Part shown: positions 1 to 15,300 of the stretch, piece after piece
How positions within the stretch are numbered: the stretch's first letter is position 1
Layout of the letters: every line of letters begins with the position of its first letter
NCBI GenBank assembly: GCA_036873135.1
Contig: JAPTYO010000006.1
Coordinates: forward strand, 1,393,644-1,457,643
Direction of reading: 5' to 3'
DNA from: Clarkia xantiana subsp. parviflora
Taxonomy: Eukaryota > Streptophyta > Magnoliopsida > Myrtales > Onagraceae
Length of the DNA: 64,000 bases
The notes under the pieces: generated by a model
The model's database searches: none
What the model was told of the DNA's origin: nothing
The model's input: only the letters and a program-made list of their open reading frames with translations
Position numbers and translations under genes: made by a program

Positions 1-355
1 AAATGGTTTCAACCATTCCCCGGTCTATACGACGAGTAGAATGCAAATAAAACTGATTTCATAAAAAATAGAGGTCCGAGTGAGGGTATATTGAAAAAAT
101 AGAAAATTGGCCGAAATCGAAGATTTTTCTTACTTACCATCACAGAAAACTTGGTGCTTATGATTCCGATATGAGAAATGGTTTCAACCATTCCACGGTC
201 TTATACGACGAGTTAGAATGCAAATAAAACTGATTTCATCAAAAATAGAGGTCCGAGTGAGGTTATATTGAAAAAATGAGAAAATTGGCCGAAATCGAAG
301 ATTTTTCCTTACTTACCATCACAGAAAACTTGGTGCTTATGATTCCGATATGAGA

Positions 356-371
356 AATGGTTTCAACCATT
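356..371. repeat. Dyad-symmetry core of the satellite monomer (one example)
   Basis: AATGGTTTCAACCATT is a 7-bp inverted repeat (AATGGTT / AACCATT) around a 2-nt centre. It recurs once in nearly every monomer, so there are about a hundred regularly spaced dyads 179 bp apart. Short dyads capable of hairpin or cruciform formation have been proposed as a feature of several centromeric satellites. A few right-edge copies lose it by single changes (for example GAAATAG near 16808 and GAAATGATT near 16986). Confidence 0.8.
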
Positions 372-3300
372 CCACGGTCTTATACGACGAGTTAGAATGC
401 AAATAAAACTGATTTCATAAAAAATAGAGGTCCGAGTGAGGTTATATTGAAAAAATGAGAAAATTGGCGAAACCGAAGATTTTTCCTACTTACCATCAGA
501 GAAAACTGGTGCTTATGATTCCGATATGAGAAATGGTTTCAACCATTCCACGGTCTTATACGACGAGTAGAATGCAAATAAAACTGATTTCATAAAAAAT
601 AGAGGTCCGAGTGAGGTTATATTGAAAAAATGAGAAAATTGGCCAAATCGAAGATTTTTCCTTACTTACCATCACAGAAAACTTGGTGCTTATGATTCCG
701 ATATGAGAAATGGTTTCAACCATTCCACGGTCTTATACGACGAGTTAGAATGCAAATAAAACTGATTTCACAAAAAATAGAGGTCCGAGTGAGGTTATAT
801 TGAAAAAATGAGAAAATTGGCGAAACCGAAGATTTTTCCTTACTTACCATCACAGAAAACTTGGTGCTTATGATCCGATATGAGAAATGGTTTCAACCAT
901 TCCACGGTCTTATACGACGAGTTAGAATGCAAATAAAACTGATTTCATCAAAAAATAGAGGTCCGAGTGAGTTATATTGAATGAAAAATGAGAAAATTGG
1001 CCGAAATCGAAGATTTTTCCTTACTTACCATCACAGAAAACTTGGTGCTTATGATTCCGATATGAGAAATGGTTTCAACCATTCCACGGTCTTATACGAC
1101 GAGTTAGAATGCAAATAAAAACTGATTTCATAAAAAATAGAGGTCCGAGTGAGGTTATATTGAAAAAATGAGAAAATTGGCCGAAATCGAAGATTTTCCT
1201 TACTTACCATCACAGAAAACTTGGTGCTTATGATTCGATATGAGAAATGGTTTCAACCATTCCACGGTCTTATACGACGAGTTAGAATGCAAATAAAACT
1301 GATTTCATAAAAAATAGAGGTCCGAGTGAGGTTATATTGAAAAAATGAGAAAATTGGCCGAAACCGAAGATTTTTCCTTACTTACCATCACAGAAAACTT
1401 GGTGCTTATGATTCCGATATGAGAAATGGTTTCAACCATTCCACGGTCTTATACGACGAGTAGAATGCAAATAAAACTGATTTCATAAAAAATAGAGGTC
1501 CGAGTGAGGTTATATTGAAAAAATGAGAAAATTGGCCGAAACCGAAGATTTTTCCTACTTACCATAGAAAACTTGGTGCTTATGATTCCGATATGAGAAA
1601 TGGTTTCAACCATTCCACGGTCTTATACGACGAGTTAGAATGCAAATAAAACTGATTTCATAAAAAATAGAGGTCCGAGTGAGGTTATATTGAAAAAATG
1701 AGAAAATTGGCCGAAATCGAAGATTTTTCCTTACTTACCATCACAGAAAACTTGGTGCTTATGATTCCGATATGAGAAATGGTTTCAACCATTCCACGGT
1801 CTTATACGACGAGTTAGAATGCAAATAAAACTGATTTCATAAAAAATAGAGGTCCGAGTGAGGTTATATTGAAAAAATGAGAAAATTGGCCGAAACCGAA
1901 GATTTTTCCTTACTTACCATCACAGAAAACTTGGTGCTTATGATTCCGATATGAGAAATGGTTTCAACCATTCCACGGTCTTATACGACGAGTTAGAATG
2001 CAAATAAAACTGATTTCATAAAAAATAGAGGTCCGAGTGAGGTTATATTGAAAAAATGAGAAAATTGGCCGAAACCGAAGATTTTTCCTTACTTACCATC
2101 ACAGAAAACTTGGTGCTTATGATTCCGATATGAGAAATGGTTTCAACCATTCCACGGTCTTATACGACGAGTTAGAATGCAAATAAAACTGATTTCATAA
2201 AAATAGAGGTCCGAGTGAGGTTATATTGAAAAAATGAGAAAATTGGCCGAAATCGAAGATTTTTCCTTACTTACCATCACAGAAAACTTGGTGCTTATGA
2301 TTCCGATATGAGAAATGGTTTCAACCATTCCACGGTCTTATACGACGAGTTAGAATGCAAATAAAACTGATTTCATAAAAAATAGAGGTCCGAGTGAGGT
2401 TATATTGAAAAAATGAGAAAATTGGCCGAAATCGAAGATTTTTCCTTACTTACCATCACAGAAAACTTGGTGCTTATGATTCCGATATGAGAAATGGTTT
2501 CAACCATTCCACGGTCTTATACGACGAGTTAGAATGCAAATAAAACTGATTTCATAAAAAATAGAGGTCCGAGTGAGGTTATATTGAAAAAATGAGAAAA
2601 TTGGCCGAAATCGAAGATTTTTCCTTACTTACCATCACAGAAAACTTGGTGCTTATGATTCCGATATGAGAAATGGTTTCAACCATTCCACGGTCTTATA
2701 CGACGAGTTAGAATGCAAATAAAACTGATTTCATAAAAAATAGAGGTCCGAGTGAGGTTATATTGAAAAAATGAGAAAATTGGCCGAAATCGAAGATTTT
2801 TCCTTACTTACCATCACAGAAAACTTGGTGCTTATGATTCCGATATGAGAAATGGTTTCAACCATTCCACGGTCTTATACGACGAGTTAGAATGCAAATA
2901 AAACTGATTTCATAAAAAATAGAGGTCCGAGTGAGGTTATATTGAAAAAATGAGAAAATTGGCCGAAATCGAAGATTTTTCCTTACTTACCATCACAGAA
3001 AACTTGGTGCTTATGATTCCGATATGAGAAATGGTTTCAACCATTCCACGGTCTTATACGACGAGTTAGAATGCAAATAAAACTGATTTCATAAAAAATA
3101 GAGGTCCGAGTGAGGTTATATTGAAAAAATGAGAAAATTGGCCGAAATCGAAGATTTTTCCTTACTTACCATCACAGAAAACTTGGTGCTTATGATTCCG
3201 ATATGAGAAATGGTTTCAACCATTCCACGGTCTTATACGACGAGTTAGAATGCAAATAAAACTGATTTCATAAAAAATAGAGGTCCGAGTGAGGTTATAT

Positions 3301-6300
3301 TGAAAAAATGAGAAAATTGGCCGAAATCGAAGATTTTTCCTTACTTACCATCACAGAAAACTTGGTGCTTATGATTCCGATATGAGAAATGGTTTCAACC
3401 ATTCCACGGTCTTATACGACGAGTTAGAATGCAAATAAAACTGATTTCATAAAAAATAGAGGTCCGAGTGAGGTTATATTGAAAAAATGAGAAAATTGGC
3501 CGAAATCGAAGATTTTTCCTTACTTACCATCACAGAAAACTTGGTGCTTATGATTCCGATATGAGAAATGGTTTCAACCATTCCACGGTCTTATACGACG
3601 AGTTAGAATGCAAATAAAACTGATTTCATAAAAAATAGAGGTCCGAGTGAGGTTATATTGAAAAAATGAGAAAATTGGCCGAAATCGAAGATTTTTCCTT
3701 ACTTACCATCACAGAAAACTTGGTGCTTATGATTCCGATATGAGAAATGGTTTCAACCATTCCACGGTCTTATACGACGAGTTAGAATGCAAATAAAACT
3801 GATTTCATAAAAAATAGAGGTCCGAGTGAGGTTATATTGAAAAAATGAGAAAATTGGCCGAAATCGAAGATTTTTCCTTACTTACCATCACAGAAAACTT
3901 GGTGCTTATGATTCCGATATGAGAAATGGTTTCAACCATTCCACGGTCTTATACGACGAGTTAGAATGCAAATAAAACTGATTTCATAAAAAATAGAGGT
4001 CCGAGTGAGGTTATATTGAAAAAATGAGAAAATTGGCCGAAATCGAAGATTTTTCCTTACTTACCATCACAGAAAACTTGGTGCTTATGATTCCGATATG
4101 AGAAATGGTTTCAACCATTCCACGGTCTTATACGACGAGTTAGAATGCAAATAAAACTGATTTCATAAAAAATAGAGGTCCGAGTGAGGTTATATTGAAA
4201 AAATGAGAAAATTGGCCGAAATCGAAGATTTTTCCTTACTTACCATCACAGAAAACTTGGTGCTTATGATTCCGATATGAGAAATGGTTTCAACCATTCC
4301 ACGGTCTTATACGACGAGTTAGAATGCAAATAAAACTGATTTCATAAAAAATAGAGGTCCGAGTGAGGTTATATTGAAAAAATGAGAAAATTGGCCGAAA
4401 TCGAAGATTTTTCCTTACTTACCATCACAGAAAACTTGGTGCTTATGATTCCGATATGAGAAATGGTTTCAACCATTCCACGGTCTTATACGACGAGTTA
4501 GAATGCAAATAAAACTGATTTCATAAAAAATAGAGGTCCGAGTGAGGTTATATTGAAAAAATGAGAAAATTGGCCGAAATCGAAGATTTTTCCTTACTTA
4601 CCATCACAGAAAACTTGGTGCTTATGATTCCGATATGAGAAATGGTTTCAACCATTCCACGGTCTTATACGACGAGTTAGAATGCAAATAAAACTGATTT
4701 CATAAAAAATAGAGGTCCGAGTGAGGTTATATTGAAAAAATGAGAAAATTGGCCGAAATCGAAGATTTTTCCTTACTTACCATCACAGAAAACTTGGTGC
4801 TTATGATTCCGATATGAGAAATGGTTTCAACCATTCCACGGTCTTATACGACGAGTTAGAATGCAAATAAAACTGATTTCATAAAAAATAGAGGTCCGAG
4901 TGAGGTTATATTGAAAAAATGAGAAAATTGGCCGAAATCGAAGATTTTTCCTTACTTACCATCACAGAAAACTTGGTGCTTATGATTCCGATATGAGAAA
5001 TGGTTTCAACCATTCCACGGTCTTATACGACGAGTTAGAATGCAAATAAAACTGATTTCATAAAAAATAGAGGTCCGAGTGAGGTTATATTGAAAAAATG
5101 AGAAAATTGGCCGAAATCGAAGATTTTTCCTTACTTACCATCACAGAAAACTTGGTGCTTATGATTCCGATATGAGAAATGGTTTCAACCATTCCACGGT
5201 CTTATACGACGAGTTAGAATGCAAATAAAACTGATTTCATAAAAAATAGAGGTCCGAGTGAGGTTATATTGAAAAAATGAGAAAATTGGCCGAAATCGAA
5301 GATTTTTCCTTACTTACCATCACAGAAAACTTGGTGCTTATGATTCCGATATGAGAAATGGTTTCAACCATTCCACGGTCTTATACGACGAGTTAGAATG
5401 CAAATAAAACTGATTTCATAAAAAATAGAGGTCCGAGTGAGGTTATATTGAAAAAATGAGAAAATTGGCCGAAATCGAAGATTTTTCCTTACTTACCATC
5501 ACAGAAAACTTGGTGCTTATGATTCCGATATGAGAAATGGTTTCAACCATTCCACGGTCTTATACGACGAGTTAGAATGCAAATAAAACTGATTTCATAA
5601 AAAATAGAGGTCCGAGTGAGGTTATATTGAAAAAATGAGAAAATTGGCCGAAATCGAAGATTTTTCCTTACTTACCATCACAGAAAACTTGGTGCTTATG
5701 ATTCCGATATGAGAAATGGTTTCAACCATTCCACGGTCTTATACGACGAGTTAGAATGCAAATAAAACTGATTTCATAAAAAATAGAGGTCCGAGTGAGG
5801 TTATATTGAAAAAATGAGAAAATTGGCCGAAATCGAAGATTTTTCCTTACTTACCATCACAGAAAACTTGGTGCTTATGATTCCGATATGAGAAATGGTT
5901 TCAACCATTCCACGGTCTTATACGACGAGTTAGAATGCAAATAAAACTGATTTCATAAAAAATAGAGGTCCGAGTGAGGTTATATTGAAAAAATGAGAAA
6001 ATTGGCCGAAATCGAAGATTTTTCCTTACTTACCATCACAGAAAACTTGGTGCTTATGATTCCGATATGAGAAATGGTTTCAACCATTCCACGGTCTTAT
6101 ACGACGAGTTAGAATGCAAATAAAACTGATTTCATAAAAAATAGAGGTCCGAGTGAGGTTATATTGAAAAAATGAGAAAATTGGCCGAAATCGAAGATTT
6201 TTCCTTACTTACCATCACAGAAAACTTGGTGCTTATGATTCCGATATGAGAAATGGTTTCAACCATTCCACGGTCTTATACGACGAGTTAGAATGCAAAT

Positions 6301-9300
6301 AAAACTGATTTCATAAAAAATAGAGGTCCGAGTGAGGTTATATTGAAAAAATGAGAAAATTGGCCGAAATCGAAGATTTTTCCTTACTTACCATCACAGA
6401 AAACTTGGTGCTTATGATTCCGATATGAGAAATGGTTTCAACCATTCCACGGTCTTATACGACGAGTTAGAATGCAAATAAAACTGATTTCATAAAAAAT
6501 AGAGGTCCGAGTGAGGTTATATTGAAAAAATGAGAAAATTGGCCGAAATCGAAGATTTTTCCTTACTTACCATCACAGAAAACTTGGTGCTTATGATTCC
6601 GATATGAGAAATGGTTTCAACCATTCCACGGTCTTATACGACGAGTTAGAATGCAAATAAAACTGATTTCATAAAAAATAGAGGTCCGAGTGAGGTTATA
6701 TTGAAAAAATGAGAAAATTGGCCGAAATCGAAGATTTTTCCTTACTTACCATCACAGAAAACTTGGTGCTTATGATTCCGATATGAGAAATGGTTTCAAC
6801 CATTCCACGGTCTTATACGACGAGTTAGAATGCAAATAAAACTGATTTCATAAAAAATAGAGGTCCGAGTGAGGTTATATTGAAAAAATGAGAAAATTGG
6901 CCGAAATCGAAGATTTTTCCTTACTTACCATCACAGAAAACTTGGTGCTTATGATTCCGATATGAGAAATGGTTTCAACCATTCCACGGTCTTATACGAC
7001 GAGTTAGAATGCAAATAAAACTGATTTCATAAAAAATAGAGGTCCGAGTGAGGTTATATTGAAAAAATGAGAAAATTGGCCGAAATCGAAGATTTTTCCT
7101 TACTTACCATCACAGAAAACTTGGTGCTTATGATTCCGATATGAGAAATGGTTTCAACCATTCCACGGTCTTATACGACGAGTTAGAATGCAAATAAAAC
7201 TGATTTCATAAAAAATAGAGGTCCGAGTGAGGTTATATTGAAAAAATGAGAAAATTGGCCGAAATCGAAGATTTTTCCTTACTTACCATCACAGAAAACT
7301 TGGTGCTTATGATTCCGATATGAGAAATGGTTTCAACCATTCCACGGTCTTATACGACGAGTTAGAATGCAAATAAAACTGATTTCATAAAAAATAGAGG
7401 TCCGAGTGAGGTTATATTGAAAAAATGAGAAAATTGGCCGAAATCGAAGATTTTTCCTTACTTACCATCACAGAAAACTTGGTGCTTATGATTCCGATAT
7501 GAGAAATGGTTTCAACCATTCCACGGTCTTATACGACGAGTTAGAATGCAAATAAAACTGATTTCATAAAAAATAGAGGTCCGAGTGAGGTTATATTGAA
7601 AAAATGAGAAAATTGGCCGAAATCGAAGATTTTTCCTTACTTACCATCACAGAAAACTTGGTGCTTATGATTCCGATATGAGAAATGGTTTCAACCATTC
7701 CACGGTCTTATACGACGAGTTAGAATGCAAATAAAACTGATTTCATAAAAAATAGAGGTCCGAGTGAGGTTATATTGAAAAAATGAGAAAATTGGCCGAA
7801 ATCGAAGATTTTTCCTTACTTACCATCACAGAAAACTTGGTGCTTATGATTCCGATATGAGAAATGGTTTCAACCATTCCACGGTCTTATACGACGAGTT
7901 AGAATGCAAATAAAACTGATTTCATAAAAAATAGAGGTCCGAGTGAGGTTATATTGAAAAAATGAGAAAATTGGCCGAAATCGAAGATTTTTCCTTACTT
8001 ACCATCACAGAAAACTTGGTGCTTATGATTCCGATATGAGAAATGGTTTCAACCATTCCACGGTCTTATACGACGAGTTAGAATGCAAATAAAACTGATT
8101 TCATAAAAAATAGAGGTCCGAGTGAGGTTATATTGAAAAAATGAGAAAATTGGCCGAAATCGAAGATTTTTCCTTACTTACCATCACAGAAAACTTGGTG
8201 CTTATGATTCCGATATGAGAAATGGTTTCAACCATTCCACGGTCTTATACGACGAGTTAGAATGCAAATAAAACTGATTTCATAAAAAATAGAGGTCCGA
8301 GTGAGGTTATATTGAAAAAATGAGAAAATTGGCCGAAATCGAAGATTTTTCCTTACTTACCATCACAGAAAACTTGGTGCTTATGATTCCGATATGAGAA
8401 ATGGTTTCAACCATTCCACGGTCTTATACGACGAGTTAGAATGCAAATAAAACTGATTTCATAAAAAATAGAGGTCCGAGTGAGGTTATATTGAAAAAAT
8501 GAGAAAATTGGCCGAAATCGAAGATTTTTCCTTACTTACCATCACAGAAAACTTGGTGCTTATGATTCCGATATGAGAAATGGTTTCAACCATTCCACGG
8601 TCTTATACGACGAGTTAGAATGCAAATAAAACTGATTTCATAAAAAATAGAGGTCCGAGTGAGGTTATATTGAAAAAATGAGAAAATTGGCCGAAATCGA
8701 AGATTTTTCCTTACTTACCATCACAGAAAACTTGGTGCTTATGATTCCGATATGAGAAATGGTTTCAACCATTCCACGGTCTTATACGACGAGTTAGAAT
8801 GCAAATAAAACTGATTTCATAAAAAATAGAGGTCCGAGTGAGGTTATATTGAAAAAATGAGAAAATTGGCCGAAATCGAAGATTTTTCCTTACTTACCAT
8901 CACAGAAAACTTGGTGCTTATGATTCCGATATGAGAAATGGTTTCAACCATTCCACGGTCTTATACGACGAGTTAGAATGCAAATAAAACTGATTTCATA
9001 AAAAATAGAGGTCCGAGTGAGGTTATATTGAAAAAATGAGAAAATTGGCCGAAATCGAAGATTTTTCCTTACTTACCATCACAGAAAACTTGGTGCTTAT
9101 GATTCCGATATGAGAAATGGTTTCAACCATTCCACGGTCTTATACGACGAGTTAGAATGCAAATAAAACTGATTTCATAAAAAATAGAGGTCCGAGTGAG
9201 GTTATATTGAAAAAATGAGAAAATTGGCCGAAATCGAAGATTTTTCCTTACTTACCATCACAGAAAACTTGGTGCTTATGATTCCGATATGAGAAATGGT

Positions 9301-12300
9301 TTCAACCATTCCACGGTCTTATACGACGAGTTAGAATGCAAATAAAACTGATTTCATAAAAAATAGAGGTCCGAGTGAGGTTATATTGAAAAAATGAGAA
9401 AATTGGCCGAAATCGAAGATTTTTCCTTACTTACCATCACAGAAAACTTGGTGCTTATGATTCCGATATGAGAAATGGTTTCAACCATTCCACGGTCTTA
9501 TACGACGAGTTAGAATGCAAATAAAACTGATTTCATAAAAAATAGAGGTCCGAGTGAGGTTATATTGAAAAAATGAGAAAATTGGCCGAAATCGAAGATT
9601 TTTCCTTACTTACCATCACAGAAAACTTGGTGCTTATGATTCCGATATGAGAAATGGTTTCAACCATTCCACGGTCTTATACGACGAGTTAGAATGCAAA
9701 TAAAACTGATTTCATAAAAAATAGAGGTCCGAGTGAGGTTATATTGAAAAAATGAGAAAATTGGCCGAAATCGAAGATTTTTCCTTACTTACCATCACAG
9801 AAAACTTGGTGCTTATGATTCCGATATGAGAAATGGTTTCAACCATTCCACGGTCTTATACGACGAGTTAGAATGCAAATAAAACTGATTTCATAAAAAA
9901 TAGAGGTCCGAGTGAGGTTATATTGAAAAAATGAGAAAATTGGCCGAAATCGAAGATTTTTCCTTACTTACCATCACAGAAAACTTGGTGCTTATGATTC
10001 CGATATGAGAAATGGTTTCAACCATTCCACGGTCTTATACGACGAGTTAGAATGCAAATAAAACTGATTTCATAAAAAATAGAGGTCCGAGTGAGGTTAT
10101 ATTGAAAAAATGAGAAAATTGGCCGAAATCGAAGATTTTTCCTTACTTACCATCACAGAAAACTTGGTGCTTATGATTCCGATATGAGAAATGGTTTCAA
10201 CCATTCCACGGTCTTATACGACGAGTTAGAATGCAAATAAAACTGATTTCATAAAAAATAGAGGTCCGAGTGAGGTTATATTGAAAAAATGAGAAAATTG
10301 GCCGAAATCGAAGATTTTTCCTTACTTACCATCACAGAAAACTTGGTGCTTATGATTCCGATATGAGAAATGGTTTCAACCATTCCACGGTCTTATACGA
10401 CGAGTTAGAATGCAAATAAAACTGATTTCATAAAAAATAGAGGTCCGAGTGAGGTTATATTGAAAAAATGAGAAAATTGGCCGAAATCGAAGATTTTTCC
10501 TTACTTACCATCACAGAAAACTTGGTGCTTATGATTCCGATATGAGAAATGGTTTCAACCATTCCACGGTCTTATACGACGAGTTAGAATGCAAATAAAA
10601 CTGATTTCATAAAAAATAGAGGTCCGAGTGAGGTTATATTGAAAAAATGAGAAAATTGGCCGAAATCGAAGATTTTTCCTTACTTACCATCACAGAAAAC
10701 TTGGTGCTTATGATTCCGATATGAGAAATGGTTTCAACCATTCCACGGTCTTATACGACGAGTTAGAATGCAAATAAAACTGATTTCATAAAAAATAGAG
10801 GTCCGAGTGAGGTTATATTGAAAAAATGAGAAAATTGGCCGAAATCGAAGATTTTTCCTTACTTACCATCACAGAAAACTTGGTGCTTATGATTCCGATA
10901 TGAGAAATGGTTTCAACCATTCCACGGTCTTATACGACGAGTTAGAATGCAAATAAAACTGATTTCATAAAAAATAGAGGTCCGAGTGAGGTTATATTGA
11001 AAAAATGAGAAAATTGGCCGAAATCGAAGATTTTTCCTTACTTACCATCACAGAAAACTTGGTGCTTATGATTCCGATATGAGAAATGGTTTCAACCATT
11101 CCACGGTCTTATACGACGAGTTAGAATGCAAATAAAACTGATTTCATAAAAAATAGAGGTCCGAGTGAGGTTATATTGAAAAAATGAGAAAATTGGCCGA
11201 AATCGAAGATTTTTCCTTACTTACCATCACAGAAAACTTGGTGCTTATGATTCCGATATGAGAAATGGTTTCAACCATTCCACGGTCTTATACGACGAGT
11301 TAGAATGCAAATAAAACTGATTTCATAAAAAATAGAGGTCCGAGTGAGGTTATATTGAAAAAATGAGAAAATTGGCCGAAATCGAAGATTTTTCCTTACT
11401 TACCATCACAGAAAACTTGGTGCTTATGATTCCGATATGAGAAATGGTTTCAACCATTCCACGGTCTTATACGACGAGTTAGAATGCAAATAAAACTGAT
11501 TTCATAAAAAATAGAGGTCCGAGTGAGGTTATATTGAAAAAATGAGAAAATTGGCCGAAATCGAAGATTTTTCCTTACTTACCATCACAGAAAACTTGGT
11601 GCTTATGATTCCGATATGAGAAATGGTTTCAACCATTCCACGGTCTTATACGACGAGTTAGAATGCAAATAAAACTGATTTCATAAAAAATAGAGGTCCG
11701 AGTGAGGTTATATTGAAAAAATGAGAAAATTGGCCGAAATCGAAGATTTTTCCTTACTTACCATCACAGAAAACTTGGTGCTTATGATTCCGATATGAGA
11801 AATGGTTTCAACCATTCCACGGTCTTATACGACGAGTTAGAATGCAAATAAAACTGATTTCATAAAAAATAGAGGTCCGAGTGAGGTTATATTGAAAAAA
11901 TGAGAAAATTGGCCGAAATCGAAGATTTTTCCTTACTTACCATCACAGAAAACTTGGTGCTTATGATTCCGATATGAGAAATGGTTTCAACCATTCCACG
12001 GTCTTATACGACGAGTTAGAATGCAAATAAAACTGATTTCATAAAAAATAGAGGTCCGAGTGAGGTTATATTGAAAAAATGAGAAAATTGGCCGAAATCG
12101 AAGATTTTTCCTTACTTACCATCACAGAAAACTTGGTGCTTATGATTCCGATATGAGAAATGGTTTCAACCATTCCACGGTCTTATACGACGAGTTAGAA
12201 TGCAAATAAAACTGATTTCATAAAAAATAGAGGTCCGAGTGAGGTTATATTGAAAAAATGAGAAAATTGGCCGAAATCGAAGATTTTTCCTTACTTACCA

Positions 12301-15300
12301 TCACAGAAAACTTGGTGCTTATGATTCCGATATGAGAAATGGTTTCAACCATTCCACGGTCTTATACGACGAGTTAGAATGCAAATAAAACTGATTTCAT
12401 AAAAAATAGAGGTCCGAGTGAGGTTATATTGAAAAAATGAGAAAATTGGCCGAAATCGAAGATTTTTCCTTACTTACCATCACAGAAAACTTGGTGCTTA
12501 TGATTCCGATATGAGAAATGGTTTCAACCATTCCACGGTCTTATACGACGAGTTAGAATGCAAATAAAACTGATTTCATAAAAAATAGAGGTCCGAGTGA
12601 GGTTATATTGAAAAAATGAGAAAATTGGCCGAAATCGAAGATTTTTCCTTACTTACCATCACAGAAAACTTGGTGCTTATGATTCCGATATGAGAAATGG
12701 TTTCAACCATTCCACGGTCTTATACGACGAGTTAGAATGCAAATAAAACTGATTTCATAAAAAATAGAGGTCCGAGTGAGGTTATATTGAAAAAATGAGA
12801 AAATTGGCCGAAATCGAAGATTTTTCCTTACTTACCATCACAGAAAACTTGGTGCTTATGATTCCGATATGAGAAATGGTTTCAACCATTCCACGGTCTT
12901 ATACGACGAGTTAGAATGCAAATAAAACTGATTTCATAAAAAATAGAGGTCCGAGTGAGGTTATATTGAAAAAATGAGAAAATTGGCCGAAATCGAAGAT
13001 TTTTCCTTACTTACCATCACAGAAAACTTGGTGCTTATGATTCCGATATGAGAAATGGTTTCAACCATTCCACGGTCTTATACGACGAGTTAGAATGCAA
13101 ATAAAACTGATTTCATAAAAAATAGAGGTCCGAGTGAGGTTATATTGAAAAAATGAGAAAATTGGCCGAAATCGAAGATTTTTCCTTACTTACCATCACA
13201 GAAAACTTGGTGCTTATGATTCCGATATGAGAAATGGTTTCAACCATTCCACGGTCTTATACGACGAGTTAGAATGCAAATAAAACTGATTTCATAAAAA
13301 ATAGAGGTCCGAGTGAGGTTATATTGAAAAAATGAGAAAATTGGCCGAAATCGAAGATTTTTCCTTACTTACCATCACAGAAAACTTGGTGCTTATGATT
13401 CCGATATGAGAAATGGTTTCAACCATTCCACGGTCTTATACGACGAGTTAGAATGCAAATAAAACTGATTTCATAAAAAATAGAGGTCCGAGTGAGGTTA
13501 TATTGAAAAAATGAGAAAATTGGCCGAAATCGAAGATTTTTCCTTACTTACCATCACAGAAAACTTGGTGCTTATGATTCCGATATGAGAAATGGTTTCA
13601 ACCATTCCACGGTCTTATACGACGAGTTAGAATGCAAATAAAACTGATTTCATAAAAAATAGAGGTCCGAGTGAGGTTATATTGAAAAAATGAGAAAATT
13701 GGCCGAAATCGAAGATTTTTCCTTACTTACCATCACAGAAAACTTGGTGCTTATGATTCCGATATGAGAAATGGTTTCAACCATTCCACGGTCTTATACG
13801 ACGAGTTAGAATGCAAATAAAACTGATTTCATAAAAAATAGAGGTCCGAGTGAGGTTATATTGAAAAAATGAGAAAATTGGCCGAAATCGAAGATTTTTC
13901 CTTACTTACCATCACAGAAAACTTGGTGCTTATGATTCCGATATGAGAAATGGTTTCAACCATTCCACGGTCTTATACGACGAGTTAGAATGCAAATAAA
14001 ACTGATTTCATAAAAAATAGAGGTCCGAGTGAGGTTATATTGAAAAAATGAGAAAATTGGCCGAAATCGAAGATTTTTCCTTACTTACCATCACAGAAAA
14101 CTTGGTGCTTATGATTCCGATATGAGAAATGGTTTCAACCATTCCACGGTCTTATACGACGAGTTAGAATGCAAATAAAACTGATTTCATAAAAAATAGA
14201 GGTCCGAGTGAGGTTATATTGAAAAAATGAGAAAATTGGCCGAAATCGAAGATTTTTCCTTACTTACCATCACAGAAAACTTGGTGCTTATGATTCCGAT
14301 ATGAGAAATGGTTTCAACCATTCCACGGTCTTATACGACGAGTTAGAATGCAAATAAAACTGATTTCATAAAAAATAGAGGTCCGAGTGAGGTTATATTG
14401 AAAAAATGAGAAAATTGGCCGAAATCGAAGATTTTTCCTTACTTACCATCACAGAAAACTTGGTGCTTATGATTCCGATATGAGAAATGGTTTCAACCAT
14501 TCCACGGTCTTATACGACGAGTTAGAATGCAAATAAAACTGATTTCATAAAAAATAGAGGTCCGAGTGAGGTTATATTGAAAAAATGAGAAAATTGGCCG
14601 AAATCGAAGATTTTTCCTTACTTACCATCACAGAAAACTTGGTGCTTATGATTCCGATATGAGAAATGGTTTCAACCATTCCACGGTCTTATACGACGAG
14701 TTAGAATGCAAATAAAACTGATTTCATAAAAAATAGAGGTCCGAGTGAGGTTATATTGAAAAAATGAGAAAATTGGCCGAAATCGAAGATTTTTCCTTAC
14801 TTACCATCACAGAAAACTTGGTGCTTATGATTCCGATATGAGAAATGGTTTCAACCATTCCACGGTCTTATACGACGAGTTAGAATGCAAATAAAACTGA
14901 TTTCATAAAAAATAGAGGTCCGAGTGAGGTTATATTGAAAAAATGAGAAAATTGGCCGAAATCGAAGATTTTTCCTTACTTACCATCACAGAAAACTTGG
15001 TGCTTATGATTCCGATATGAGAAATGGTTTCAACCATTCCACGGTCTTATACGACGAGTTAGAATGCAAATAAAACTGATTTCATAAAAAATAGAGGTCC
15101 GAGTGAGGTTATATTGAAAAAATGAGAAAATTGGCCGAAATCGAAGATTTTTCCTTACTTACCATCACAGAAAACTTGGTGCTTATGATTCCGATATGAG
15201 AAATGGTTTCAACCATTCCACGGTCTTATACGACGAGTTAGAATGCAAATAAAACTGATTTCATAAAAAATAGAGGTCCGAGTGAGGTTATATTGAAAAA

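Noticed and set aside
9..191. 60-codon minus-strand open frame inside the satellite
   Set aside because: It exists only because the first monomer has indels; the same frame is interrupted in the later copies. The array is non-coding.
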